Source of the DNA: Cephalotus follicularis
Lineage: Eukaryota; Streptophyta; Magnoliopsida; Oxalidales; Cephalotaceae
Reading direction: 5' to 3'
DNA: 64,000 nt
Assembly (NCBI GenBank): GCA_001972305.1
Contig: BDDD01001800.1
Span: forward strand, 133,235 to 197,234
A program made the position numbers and the translations under genes. The notes beneath the pieces are model-generated. The model had not been told where the DNA came from. It ran no database searches and saw only the letters and a list, made by a program, of their open reading frames with translations. This document shows positions 52,866 to 63,345 of the stretch, one piece after another (the first letter of the stretch is position 1; every line of letters begins with the position of its first letter).

Positions 52866-55165
52866 TTAAAATTTCAAGCCCTGGGTATCTTTTTTCTTCT
52901 GCCTGGTCGAGTGCTGCGTGAGCTCTACCTCTGCTTTGAGCTCCGCATTCGCTTTGGGAATAGCCTTTTCCTTCCCCTTATTCCTTATAGCAATCTGGTA
53001 ACTCTGCCTTGTAGCTTGATGATCTCCTCTGATCTGTCCCACACCAAACCTGGTCGGGAACTTCGCCAGCAGGTGCCTCGTTGACACTATTGCCTCCATT
53101 GCGTTCAGTCACCGGCGTCCGATTATTGCGTTGTAAGGGCTTGGTGTATCAACCACCGGGAAATTCATCTGCACCTGGGTTAGGCGGGAGGATGAGCCTG
53201 CATTGACAAACAAGTCAATGGACCCCAATGGATGGACTATCTTTCCCGCAAAACCTAGCAGAGGAGTCTTCACCGGCTTCAGCTGGTCTTCTGGAATTCT
53301 CAGCTGATCAAATGCCGGTTTATATATGATATCAGCTAAGCTCCCACTGTCTGGAAGAACTATCTTCATAGTGAACAGCTCCACGATAAGGGTTACCATT
53401 ACTAGGTCGTCATGAGGGAGACGTACTCCCTCCAAATCCGACTCTGAGAAGGATATCACATTCTCTTCTCCGTCAATCTTCAACCTGTTTCCCTGGGGGC
53501 GTTGTTGCTGCACGGGAAAGGTCTGTCTTGCATAGGCCTTTCTGGCCCAACAGTGATCGCCACCAGACGCGATCCCTTCATAAATGGTGTGTCTCACACC
53601 TCTAGGTTATTGCTCCTCTCTTTGTTGTGGAGCTTCTTCTTTGCGCTCCCTATCCACATACTTTCTCAGATGACCCTTGCGGATCATGTCTTATATCTGA
53701 TTTTTTAAATGCTTACACTCCTCCGTATCATGCCCATGGTCATGGTGGTATCGACAATAATTGCTTGAGTCTCTCTTGTCCGATGGGGATCTCAGAGGAG
53801 CTGGCCACTGGATTGAAACTTTTTCTTTCTCTATTGCAAGGATTCTGGTCAGTGTCTCTAGGAGAGGGGTGAAAGTATTATAATTGGGGATCGGTGATCC
53901 CTTTTTTGGTGAGTCTTCTCTCTTGGAGTGTTTTTGCCTTGGGTCATCTTCCGACAGCTCTGGGCCCCATTTCCTCTTCTGGTTCTTCTCTTGACCACTT
54001 CTTGGTCGCTCTTCTTTCTCCTGATAATCAGACCATGAGGTGTTATGCTTTCTATTCGCCAGAGTCTCCTCTGCATTTACGTACTTTTCAGCTCTTCTAA
54101 GGAGATCTACCATATCTAGAGTTGGCTTTTTCATCAGGAAGAAAGTGAAAGCTGAGTTATCTCTAAACCCACTGCTCAAGAATGTCAGGGCAAAGGAAGG
54201 TACCAGGTCTTTTACCATTACTGACTCCTTGTTGAACCGATTCAGGTAGTCTCTAAGGGATTCATTTTTTCCTTGCGCCACGTTGATCAGATGATAATAA
54301 TTCTTTCTTTGGATGTTGCTGTTAAGAAATTTTGTAACGAACATCTCACTGAACAGTTCAAAGTTTGCCATTGACTTCACGGGCAACGTGGCGTAGCACG
54401 TCTGAGCTGCACCTATGAAGGTCGCTGGAAGTCTTCGACAAAGGACTGCGTCTGAAACTTGATGCACCAACATGATATGGGTGTAATACCTCACATGCTG
54501 TATTGGGTCAAAGGACTCATCATATTCTCTGAATGTTGGGAACCTAAACCCTCTCGATATAGGCTTCCTCAGTATCTCTGGAGCGAAGGGAGTAAAGTTT
54601 AGGTTCCGCACCTCTAACAGGTGTCCCTTGGTCTGTTCGGCTTCTCTGAGCATTTTCTCCATCTCTGCAAACTTTCTATTCATGGTCTGCTCGAAATCTT
54701 CTTGGTCCCTAGACTAGCTAGAGACCTGCGATGGCCCTCCAGTTGGTCTGACCGAGTAGTCTGACTTGTTCCTCTGCCGTGGTTCAGTCCTACGAGACAT
54801 GTAGGAACATACACGGGGATCCTCATCCTCTGGGGAGTAGTCTTCCTCCATTGAATCTTGCTCTGACAAGTCCTGCTGGGGATCATAATTATAACCCCTT
54901 ACTCTGGAGGACTCTGCTCTCAGAGATGTATCAATCTCTGACCACCTTAAAGGGCGTCTGGCCCCCAAGTAGGATTTCGCCTAGACTCTTGAGGCTGTGA
55001 TTGTTTTGGGGCTACATGGCTTGGTTCAGCCTGATTCTGGCTGACCAAATTGTTTGCCACCAGTGTAGTGAGCCTCCCCATCTCTTGGAGGAGCTGGTTA
55101 AGTTGCTCACCGGTGATAGGAGCTTGACCGGGAACGACCGAAGGGTTAGTTCTCTTATGGGGCAT
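52866..55165 (-). pseudogene. Element I gag-protease
   Basis: Starts MPHKRTNPSVVPGQ at 55165; one frameshift near 54960, then a single frame to 52866 with about four stops (near 54714, 53691, 53598 and 53106). The Retrotrans_gag core is FDPIQHVRYYTHIMLVHQVS, CYATLPVKSMANFELFSEMF, then RKNYYHLINVAQGKNESL and a zinc-type motif CRYHHDHGHDTEECKHL, the form seen in Tat/Ogre gypsy elements. Protease follows with VLPDSGSLADIIY and NAIIGRR. A Lys/Glu-rich tail ends the frame where reverse transcriptase would begin in a full element. Confidence 0.88.
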
Positions 55166-55204
55166 TGTTGAAACGAATCACGTCGCGTTTCCCACAGACG
55201 ACGC

Positions 55205-55325
55205 TAACTATTGATACACAAATCAACTTCACAATAGTCCTCCACGTGTGAAAGTTTGATTTGTTGGGAAAAACGCTGGATGCTCCGAAGAAAGTACTGG
55301 ATCTCGGTTCTCTGGTCTTCCCAAC
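55205..55325 (-). repeat. Truncated LTR copy beside full LTR of element I
   Basis: About 121 bp matching the end of the element I LTR (TTGATACACAAATCAACTT...CTGGTCTTCCCAAC) directly abuts the complete copy at 55326. Either a partial duplication or a second LTR inserted into the first. Confidence 0.75.
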
Positions 55326-55754
55326 TGTTGATACAAAAATCAACTTCACAACAGTCTACGTGTGGATGTTTGATTTGTTGGGAACAAAGCTAGATGCTCC
55401 GAAGAAAGTACTGGATCTCGGTTCTCTGGTTTTCTCTGCACACAAAAAAGGCAAACTGTCGAAGGTCCAAGAGGTTTTCCTCCCGGGGACACTCCGATGC
55501 TTAAGTCAGTTGATAGCAGAGAAGATAAACCGTGTGTGGAGAATTGGTTGACCAGTTCATAGTCTTTCTTGGGGGCATTTATAGATGTACCTCCCGTGAT
55601 TCTCCCTCAACTGCTAACGTCTCAGAGGTTGGTGATTAAGAGTCCCTAGGATATGGCCAGAATTCTTAGCCTTATTCTTATCTTGGAATTGAGAAGTTAT
55701 CTCTCTCACGATTCTGGGCGGTTTCACCGTGGGAACTCTTGGTTCCATGTGACT

Positions 55755-55915
55755 AGTTTTGTTGGCTTCTTTTAATGGATTTACATTTTGATTTTTGGAA
55801 AGCTATTTTCTTCTCGGAATTAGATTTACGAGAGGTGCTTTCTCATCAATGAAAAAAGAAAAAGTAAAACATTTAAAAGATACTAAAATTTTTCTGCTTG
55901 TTCATCACAAATGGG
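55755..55915 (+). other. Intergenic
   Basis: AT-rich, nothing recognisable before the MITE duplication at 55908. Confidence 0.5.
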
Positions 55916-56093
55916 CAATGACGAATCCACGGGGGGCCTTACACCCCCCCCCCCCCCCGAATTATTATATTTAAAATTTTTACATATAAAAAAATTTATA
56001 TAGGAAAAAAATTTTTTGGCCCTCCCAATTATTTGAAAATTTTGCTTTGACCTCCCAAATTTTTATGGTTGGATCCGTCCCTGTAAATGGGCA
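55916..56093. mobile_element. hAT-type MITE, 178 bp
   Basis: The left end CAATGACGAATCCA and reversed right end CAGGGACGGATCCA form imperfect inverted repeats. Flanks CAAATGGG (55908-55915) and TAAATGGG (56094-56101) are an 8 bp duplication with one mismatch, as for hAT elements. It contains a run of about 15 C near 55945. Confidence 0.75.
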
Positions 56094-56101
56094 TTATTGA
56101 G

Positions 56102-56954
56102 ATGTTAAAAATATCATAGTTTAATATAAAAATTTAAAAGATTATTAACGATGTTTTAAAATATTTATCAATGATTATTTTTTGCAACTAAACGTGTCTA
56201 AAACATAGTTGTGTTAACATTACTTATATCCCATAAATGTTATTATTAATTAAATGTCACTTGGGCAATAAATAATATTTTCTTTAACTAATGGATTATA
56301 CCTATTAAGTTACCAAATGAATATTTTTTTTATTATGTTGGTTGCTCTCACGATTTTGTGGGTAGTCTAATCATACGAATAAGTGCAATCAATCACTCGT
56401 AAACCGCAAATTTGAGTTTACAGTTCTTAACGTTGGCCACTTAAGCCACCGGTGAGAGTTAAACGATCAATTAACTTAGTTACGTCTTTTTTTTAATAAT
56501 CAAACCCAAATAAATCCATATTAGGACTTCTTATAATTAAAAACCTTTATAAAACTATAATGTGCATAGATAATTAACAAAGTCATATGAACTATTAATA
56601 ATAACATACTAACTCAGATATTAATTATTCACTCTATGACTTATTTTTTCATTTATATTTGTATATTATCAAATTACAATACTAATTGCATACTTAGAAA
56701 AATAGTAGATAGTAATAGTAAAGTTAAAATTGTAAAAAATTTATACAATAAAACAATCATCACATAGTAACCTAAATAAAGTTAGTAAAATTAACTATTG
56801 ATTACTCTTAATCCATCAATCTAAATTCAACAAGTTACGAAAGTGTTGCTACCAAGTTATTTTGCTGACCTAACTTGAGGGTATTACTGTTAAGTGAGAT
56901 TCTTCTGAGGTGAAATATCAAATTACAACCTCGAGAGAAAATCACTTTCCAGTC

Positions 56955-56986
<32 letters not shown>

Positions 56987-57236
56987 AAGTTATGGAACTT
57001 AGAAAGTTAATAAGAATCTTAGATATATTTTTTCTTGAATCTGAGAAATAAATTAACATAGAGAAAGTCACTTTTGTGTCTTTTCCCTACTTTAGGATAA
57101 AGGCTAAAAATATTGTTAATTCATGAGTCTCCTTTAATAAATGATTTTAGTTTAATAAAACTGACAAGTTTGAGGTTCAATATTATTCTGTGATTTATAT
57201 TGTATAGGATAAACACATTTTCTACTCCGATATGAG
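56102..57236. other. AT-rich intergenic region
   Basis: No coding signal. A (TA)n microsatellite lies near 56957-56982. Confidence 0.6.
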
Positions 57237-57560
57237 TTGTGATTAGTGTATGCTATTGGAATCTAGTATGATCCATAATGGAAAAACCTATCAGGGTTTT
57301 CATATAAATGTGTTTTATGGCCAAGTCTCATCTCATACTGCATAATTAAAACGTTCGAGAGCCATATATTGTTTGGAGAAAAAGGAGGAAGATTGTGCCT
57401 GTTTTGTTTTGCAAATTGTTCCTCACGTTCTTATTGTTCGTTGATTATATTCTCTTACGATTATCTATTATGGCTCAGTTAAGTACTATTTTTATTCTTG
57501 ATAATTATGGGGTTCTTATGTTCATATGTCAATAATAATTCAACATGTGGTATAAGAGCC
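57237..57560 (+). repeat. Possible degraded copia LTR with primer site
   Basis: AATTCAACATG is followed by TGGTATAAGAGCC at 57548, one base off the usual copia primer site. The preceding approximately 300 bp, from TGTGATTAGTG, could be the LTR. No partner is visible. Confidence 0.35.
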
Positions 57561-57737
57561 AAACATATGAGATATAGAACCCTAATTACAGAATGTTATT
57601 TCTATGTCACCTTTTTTTAAGGTTTATGGCTGAATTTTGTGATGGAAATTCGAAACGCTAAACATGCACAATATAATTCTTTTTTTAATAGGGTTTTTGT
57701 AGCTCTCTGTAAGTGCTTTAAATCGATATATTTTATA

Positions 57738-58230
57738 TGTCACGCCCTGAGCCCGAGGTCGCTCCTAGACGCGAATCACGACATTCCGTTAATTCTTTCT
57801 CGTCCTTAAACTAGCATACTTATCTGTAAAATATACTAGAATTTAAAACTTTAAAACAATAACTCATAATTCGAAAAATTATAACTATTCAATAATCTTG
57901 ATAGATAAAATAACCGGCAATCACATTTATCATAAACCTGATAATCAAAATCCGAGAACTAATACTTATACCATAATAATTCAACTTATTACATAGTTGT
58001 TTAGTACTCATGTTTGAATACAAAGTGCAACTATTGTCTCAAACTGATACAAAAATACTTAAGTAGATTGTCTCCAAGAAGTCATGGTCTTCTCGAATCT
58101 TCATCTCATATACTACTGTCCATATCTGACTAACCTCTCATCTTAACTGCATTTCCCATTAATGGATCGGCCTAGGAAGGCTAGCAGAATAACCTTATAT
58201 GCAATGATGTGTACAATGTATAATATATAT
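57738..58230 (-). mobile_element. D3: D-family LTR-like fragment
   Basis: Begins TGTCACGCCCTGAGCC, like the right end of D2 reversed (TGTCACGCCCCCC), and contains a GGCCTAGGAAGGCTAGC core as in D1. The far end is not found; a (TA)n run lies near 58222. Confidence 0.5.
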
Positions 58231-58234
58231 ATAT

Positions 58235-58705
58235 ATAGGGCAATCTGTAAAAGCGCAATGCGCTAAGTTAAGTAGTTGGCGTTAATGGATAGTGGGTCCT
58301 ACCAAAAAAGTTGCGCCAGACACTACAAAACTCGTCTCTCACGAAGTCTTCTTCACAAAACTCCTCTTCATTGTCTCTGTCACAAGCTCTCTTCACTGTC
58401 TATCACAAAGACTCTCGCTCTCGCCCAGACACTCTTGCTCTCTCGCCCAGATCCACGACCCACGCTCCCTGCCCACCTACCAGCTTTACTCTTGAAGACT
58501 CTCGCTCTCACCCAGATGTAATGAAAATCGAGAGAGAAAAAAAACTCCTCTCTTCTTCACGCCCCCTGCCCATCGACGCAAAGCTCCCCCTTCCCACTGA
58601 CGCAAAGCTCTCTCGCTCTCACTCTCTCAATCCCGCGACCCAGACCCATGCCCCCTGCCCACTAACGCAAAGCTCTCTGGCTCTCAAGGTAATCCCCCTC
58701 TCTCT

Positions 58706-58761
<56 letters not shown>

Positions 58762-58917
58762 GAAAATTTAATTGCTTACACCTTTGGAATCAATTTTTAG
58801 ATGTATTGCGTTTGAAACTGTCCATGGTTCATGTTTACTACATTTGCTTTGGTTCATGTGTACTACAGTTGCTTTGGTTCCTGTTATTAATTTACTTTTG
58901 ATTTACAATTTAGTAGG
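58235..58917 (+). other. Possible 5' UTR and intron of the small Cauli_VI-type gene
   Basis: CT-rich sequence with repeated CTCTCGC, a possible GT donor at 58689 and AG acceptor near 58914. No other gene seen. Confidence 0.35.
58697..58763. repeat. CT/GT microsatellite
   Basis: (CT)n followed by a long (GT)n with one T interruption, upstream of the small Cauli_VI-type gene. A 150-residue frame through it is low complexity. Confidence 0.93.
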
Positions 58918-59202
58918 ATGGCAGGACGACCAGATAAGGTATATGTTGTATTTATTGGAAGGCAACCCGGGATATATAATACGTGGGTTGAATGTAATCG
59001 ACAGGTCTGTGGACACCCAGGTGCAACATTCCAATCTTATAGATCTCGCGTAGAGGCTGAGCAAGCTTTTATGCAGCATACGACCAGCACATTTAGCTTT
59101 CTTAATATGACAACTTGTGCATCAATGGTCGACGCCGCTACCCAAACCAATGCATCACTGGACGCATCTACCCAAACTGATGCATCTCTTTACGCTTGCT
59201 AG
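58918..59202 (+). CDS. Small protein with RNase H1 N-terminal / viroplasmin-like domain
   Basis: A 94-residue frame starting ATG at 58918. Residues 1-50 (MAGRPDKVYVVFIGRQPGIY, NTWVECNRQVCGHPGATFQS, YRSRVEAEQAF) match the Cauli_VI fold, known from the N-terminus of RNase H1, where it binds RNA:DNA hybrids, and from the viroplasmin of caulimoviruses. No RNase H catalytic part follows; instead a short tail with two ATQTNASLDAS-like repeats ends in TAG. Upstream, a CT-rich possible 5' UTR (58260-58688) ends CTCAAG|GTAATC, and TACAATTTAG|TAG precedes the ATG, so a 5' UTR intron is plausible. It could be a small host gene or a domain carried by a transposon. Confidence 0.6.
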   Translation: MAGRPDKVYVVFIGRQPGIYNTWVECNRQVCGHPGATFQSYRSRVEAEQAFMQHTTSTFSFLNMTTCASMVDAATQTNASLDASTQTDASLYAC

Positions 59203-59204
59203 CC

Positions 59205-59544
59205 ATTATGTAAATTGTTTTTATTGTCTGTATGTCCCGATTTTGATGACTAATTAGTTAGGTTATCGCAATTGTTGTTACAATGTGTAGTCAATATTGT
59301 GATGCTAGTTTTTAGTGATGTAACCTTAAATTGTTAGTTATTTAAATAGAATGCATGTTGGAGTTGTTGGATTAAATTTTAGTATTACTTTCATTTCTTA
59401 CAACACTTTCTGGTGCAATCACCATGTATAGCAAGACATCTAGTCAACTCTCATATCAAAAGCAAGTAAGATTCTTCTACAATCATGGAAACTATTCTCA
59501 TTAAATTTTCTTCATTGTTTAAAGACAGCATTTTTGGAGTTCAG
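59205..59544 (+). other. Intergenic, probable promoter/5' UTR of the L43-like gene
   Basis: AT-rich. TTTGGAGTTCAG immediately before the ATG at 59545 looks like a splice acceptor, so a 5' UTR intron is possible. An in-frame upstream ATG at 59485 would add 20 residues with no family match. Confidence 0.4.
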
Positions 59545-59624
59545 ATGGCTTTACGTGGTGTGTGGCAACTTCAAAAGCTAATTGTGAGCTACTGTGATTG
59601 GGGAGGAAGTAGTAGGGGAATAAG
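59545..59624 (+). CDS. Mitochondrial ribosomal protein L43-like, first coding exon
   Basis: MALRGVWQLQKLIVSYCDWG followed by GSSRGIR and the donor AG|GTATGT. This is the conserved start of plant mitochondrial large-subunit protein mL43 (L51/S25/CI-B8 thioredoxin-like fold family), a small protein of about 120 residues. Only 26 codons plus two bases are here; the rest must lie beyond 64000, since the intron contains the SIRE-like element E. The ATG at 59545 is chosen because the family starts MALRGVWQL. The match is by motif memory; the downstream exons are not seen. Confidence 0.85.
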
Positions 59625-60008
59625 GTATGTTGTTAAACCACTACGATCTGTATTTTTATCCTGCAAGTAGCTAGTCCTGGCGATAATTATTTTTTAAGTT
59701 ACTGAATATCAGAAAGTAATTGAACTTTGAAGCAGCGACTAGTTAATGCTGTAACACTATCTGTATGGACGATTGTTAGATATCTTTTGATTCAACTTTC
59801 TGTAGTTGAACGAAATTTGCTATGAACTATAATATTGATCTACTCTCTTGGTTACTATTTTCTTTCAACATTGAGTAAATGTTGCAAATATTTTTCTTTC
59901 CTGGAAGGTATGCCTGAAAACATTGGGCATGTGGAGTGCATATTTGTTTGATTTCTTGTGTGCCTTTGAATTACATGTGCAACATCGTTTTCATATCCTC
60001 ATTTATAT
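59625..60008 (+). other. L43-like gene, intron start
   Basis: Intron from GTATGT to the LTR of E at 60009; nothing else recognisable. Confidence 0.6.
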
Positions 60009-60604
60009 TGTAGGAAGTCTAGAGGGGGGGTGAATAGACTTTTAAAAATAACTAGCAATTAAACAAGAAACAATTTAAATTCAATCACACAAATGCGAAA
60101 ATATAAAGAGTGTAGGGTTGAGAGAGATTGCAAACAGATGTATAGTGGTTCGGCAAACCGCCTACGTCCACTCCCCAAGGCCTCCCCTTGAGTATTTCAC
60201 TATGTATGCCCCAATCCGGGCTTGAAACTCCAACCGAGATGCAACTACCTTCGCTCCAACCAAGCGAATACAAATTTTCTCCAACCGAGCAATACAAGAG
60301 ACAACCTCTCTTGTTTATATGTGAATGTAGTGTTTAAAGATTTTACAAATTCTCAACGAATTTGTTTACAATTGCGCTCAATTCTCACAAAGCTCTTAGT
60401 GTATAGAAAATGTAAATTTCGAAGGCTTTGTAATGTGAGGGATAGCTTTGATATGATCTCTTTTGATGTTTTGAATAAATAGAATTGTACTTGAGTTGAC
60501 TAGAATAAATGTTCACTTTGATTGCAAGAGATACACCCAAGAATGCACCACTTTGGCATTTATACTTGTGCTCCAACGGATCTATTTTTTGAAGTTATGT
60601 TATA

Positions 60605-60985
60605 ATCCAGTCGGCTGGATTTCTTGGGCAGTCAGCTGGATTTGATGGCGCGTATTTCAAATATAGCCGTTGTATGGAGGCGGTCGGCTGCTTCCTTTGG
60701 GCAGTCGGCTGGTGGAGCTGGCAGTCGGCTGTTGAAGCTAAATAAGGAGTTACAGAAGTTTCTGCCTGATATTGCACATTTGTGGACAGTCGGTTGGATT
60801 CCCTGGCAGTCGACTGTACCCCCTGGCAGTCGACTGCTCCCCTGTGGCAGTCGGCTGGATCATGTGTTCCTGCAGTTTCTGGACTTGTTTGAAGAACCAG
60901 TCGGCTATTCATCCCATGACAGTCGACTACTCATCCTTGGCAGTCGGCTGGATTCCTTGGCAGTCGGCTGGATTGCCCTGTACCT
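60605..60985 (-). repeat. CAGYCGACTG motif cluster in LTR of E
   Basis: About thirteen copies or one-base variants in 380 bp. On the element's sense (minus) strand the asymmetric form is CAGCCGACTG, the same as in D2. Confidence 0.9.
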
Positions 60986-61135
60986 GCATAAATAGCCTTT
61001 TGCACACTTGGGACACAAGATCAAGTAAGTATATGAAGTTGTAACTCAGAGAATTATGCATACAAGTAATATATGTTTGTTAATCATCAAAATAACATAT
61101 GTTAATGCAATTAACGGGGTGGCAAAGGCCAACAA

Positions 61136-61811
61136 TCTCCCCCTTTTTGACGATTGACAAAACATGTGTATTTTGCATAAATTCTTGACAAACTAATCAT
61201 TTTTAGTTTCCAAAGTTCAAATTTATCAATTCTATCTTATCCAATGCATTTGATAGCATAAACCAACAACGTATGCACCTTTAACCACTTAGCAATCTAC
61301 AAATGCAATGCATTCTTAATTCAAGATTCTAAACATTTATAACCATTATGCAATTTAATATATATCTCCCCAAACATTTTCTCCCCCAAATGTAAACATT
61401 ATGCAACCTACATCTTTCCCCCAAATGCAAAGCATATATATTTCTCACCAAATACAACTTTAAAATACATTTATGCAATATAACCATCTCCCCCTTTTTG
61501 TCAAACAACAAAAAGAAACATGGAAGCTCCCCCTCAACCAAAGCATGGATTGAAGAGCTCCCCCTCAACATATGCATACATATTCAATTAAGTAGTGAGG
61601 CAATAAAGTACACAATTATATAAAACCCATTCATACAGCATAAGACAATAGAGATTGAAACACATTGTCATTAAACACTTAAAAACATCAAGTACATTAA
61701 CCAACACAAATTGTGTTTTACAAAAACATAAGTCATCAACACCAGAAGAGAGATATTACAAATTTAAAGTTCACCAATACAAAGAAAACATGAGAATGCA
61801 ACTAATGTAGC
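61136..61811 (-). other. Non-coding 3' region of E
   Basis: Rich in CTCCCCC (purine tracts on the sense strand, repeated at about 61135, 61380, 61490, 61530 and 61558). No gene. Such repeated purine tracts are usual upstream of SIRE 3' LTRs. Confidence 0.65.
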
Positions 61812-62939
61812 TCAAGATGAATCGGGAGGAGGGTGCTGAGGGAAAGCGTTCTGAAACATCTGAAGAAGATTGGCTTGACCCTGAATGATAGTGGCTTGAC
61901 CCTCACAAAACTGGTCTATTTTCCCTCTGAGGTACTCAATGTCGGCTTGAGCTAAGTCCATCCTAGCCTGAAGAGATTCTATGGTAGGTCTGCTGCTGCT
62001 GCTGCTCGTTCTGACATTTGCTCTCATCTCAAATTGTTGAGCATCATCCTCATCGTCATCCTCATCATCACCAGCTCTAACATTTGCTTGTTCTCTCATT
62101 TGCTCTCTTCCCCCACCTTGTAACTTAACCCACACTCCATCCTCAAATCGAATATTACAAATTCTAAGCCGAGCCTTATTAATCAATTGCTTATGAGATG
62201 GTTTGACATACTGCTCATCATCAGGAATATCAAGGTTTAGTGATGCAAAAATCCTACTAAGAAGCATAGGATAAGGGATATGATTGGGTCTAGAAAGCAT
62301 GTGATTGACTATTAGGTAGGGAAGGTTCACGGGAGTTCCATTTTTGACACAAGCTACGAATTTAAGGTCTCGCTCCGAAGGGAGAGTGTGCGAGCCTTCT
62401 CTAGGTAGGAAAGTATTTGTGACAAGCAAGAGAATAATCCTAGTGGCAATAGGTAGATGGCTACTAGTCACATTCATAATTGGGTTAACATTGGGTTGTT
62501 CCAAGCAAATCCCTAAGGCCTCCACTTTTTCAACATCATTAAAATGTGTTATTCCGGAATTGGGAATTCCTAGGGTTTCTGCAATCAATTCAGGAGTTGT
62601 GGATATGGGATTGCCTAGGACAAAAGAATTAGCAACGCAAGAGGTTGAGCTATCAAGATTGGCATAAAACAACTTGACTAGTCTAGGGTAAATGACATGT
62701 GATGAGCAAAGATAGTCAAACCAACCCATTCCTTCTAACCAAGTCATAACAATAGCTAGATTACTAACTAAAACATCTCTAGATAACCATTTTTCAAAAT
62801 GTAATTTCACAAAGCTAAAAACGGAATTATACCGAATTTCTTTCTCTTTGGAGAGAAAGAGCTTATTGTTGTAGTCAAAAGTCGCTTGTGAAGCCCTTGG
62901 TTGCCTAGAAGCCATGCTCTTTTGTCTCTTTGGTGCCAT
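61812..62939 (-). CDS. Extra ORF of E between pol and 3' LTR
   Basis: An intact 375-residue frame starting MAPKRQKSMASRQPRASQAT. Residues about 60-240 resemble the 'putative plant transposon protein' domain: KLFYANLDSSTSCVANSFVL, NPISTTPELIAETLGIPNSG, TRIILLLVTNTFLPREGSH and PYLIVNHMLSR. The C-terminal third has an acidic run (DDEDDDEDD) and a predicted coiled coil from TIESLQARMDLAQADIEYL to the end. I see no signal peptide or clear membrane helix, so it does not look like an envelope protein, although SIRE elements often have an env-like ORF here. The function is unknown. It is intact while the neighbouring pol has a stop. Confidence 0.75.
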   Translation of the reverse strand: MAPKRQKSMASRQPRASQATFDYNNKLFLSKEKEIRYNSVFSFVKLHFEKWLSRDVLVSNLAIVMTWLEGMGWFDYLCSSHVIYPRLVKLFYANLDSSTSCVANSFVLGNPISTTPELIAETLGIPNSGITHFNDVEKVEALGICLEQPNVNPIMNVTSSHLPIATRIILLLVTNTFLPREGSHTLPSERDLKFVACVKNGTPVNLPYLIVNHMLSRPNHIPYPMLLSRIFASLNLDIPDDEQYVKPSHKQLINKARLRICNIRFEDGVWVKLQGGGREQMREQANVRAGDDEDDDEDDAQQFEMRANVRTSSSSSRPTIESLQARMDLAQADIEYLRGKIDQFCEGQATIIQGQANLLQMFQNAFPQHPPPDSS

Positions 62940-63049
62940 GAGGTTGAATACAGGTTCGAATTTGAGAGAACTAGGGTTTGGGCGTTTTTAAATTTGAGAG
63001 AAAGTGAAAAATCAAAAGGGAATTCGGGTTTTTAAAACCCTAATTCCCG

Positions 63050-63135
63050 CACTTCCAGTCGACTGGGCCTTTAAGGCCAGTCGACTGGATGGCAGGCAGT
63101 CGACTGGACAAATTGTCCAGTCGGCTGTTTTCTGC
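63050..63135 (-). repeat. CAGYCGACTG motifs between ORF and pol of E
   Basis: Four copies in about 80 bp (three palindromic CAGTCGACTG and one CAGTCGGCTG on +) between the extra ORF and RNase H. Confidence 0.9.
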
Positions 63136-63345
63136 AGATTTTGGAAATGCAGAAAATGCCAATCCAATTTGTTTTACAAACCATAAGTTAACTATTATGG
63201 ACTAATAGCAACCTTGGTATATGAGCTAATTGATGTAATTTAGTTGAAAACTCAATGTGTAATGCATGATGAATTTTGAAAAACATTTTTCAAGTCAATT
63301 CAATCAAAAATTAGCAAAGCATCACAATATCACATATAATGAGAG

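Larger units (their letters stand above)
50612..55754 (-). mobile_element. Element I: gypsy-type gag-protease element without reverse transcriptase
   Basis: LTR copies at 50612-51045 and 55326-55754 (TGTTGATACAAAAATCAACTT...GGTTCCAGGTGACA on the + strand) flank a minus-strand gag and protease (52866-55165) and a long non-coding 3' region rich in tandem repeats. A truncated LTR copy (55205-55325) lies directly inside the right LTR. After it the minus strand reads GTTAGCGTCGTCTGTGGGAA, like the primer site of Tat-type gypsy elements (TTGGCGCCGTCTGTGGG). No reverse transcriptase, RNase H or integrase is present. I find no clean TSD. Confidence 0.85.

Noticed and set aside
58311-58763. A 150-residue frame ending in alternating Val/Cys
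   Set aside because: It is a translation of CT- and GT-repeats in a likely 5' UTR/intron.
59485-59544. Upstream ATG of the L43-like exon
   Set aside because: It would add 20 residues unlike the family; MALRGVWQL at 59545 is the conserved start, and a possible splice acceptor lies between.
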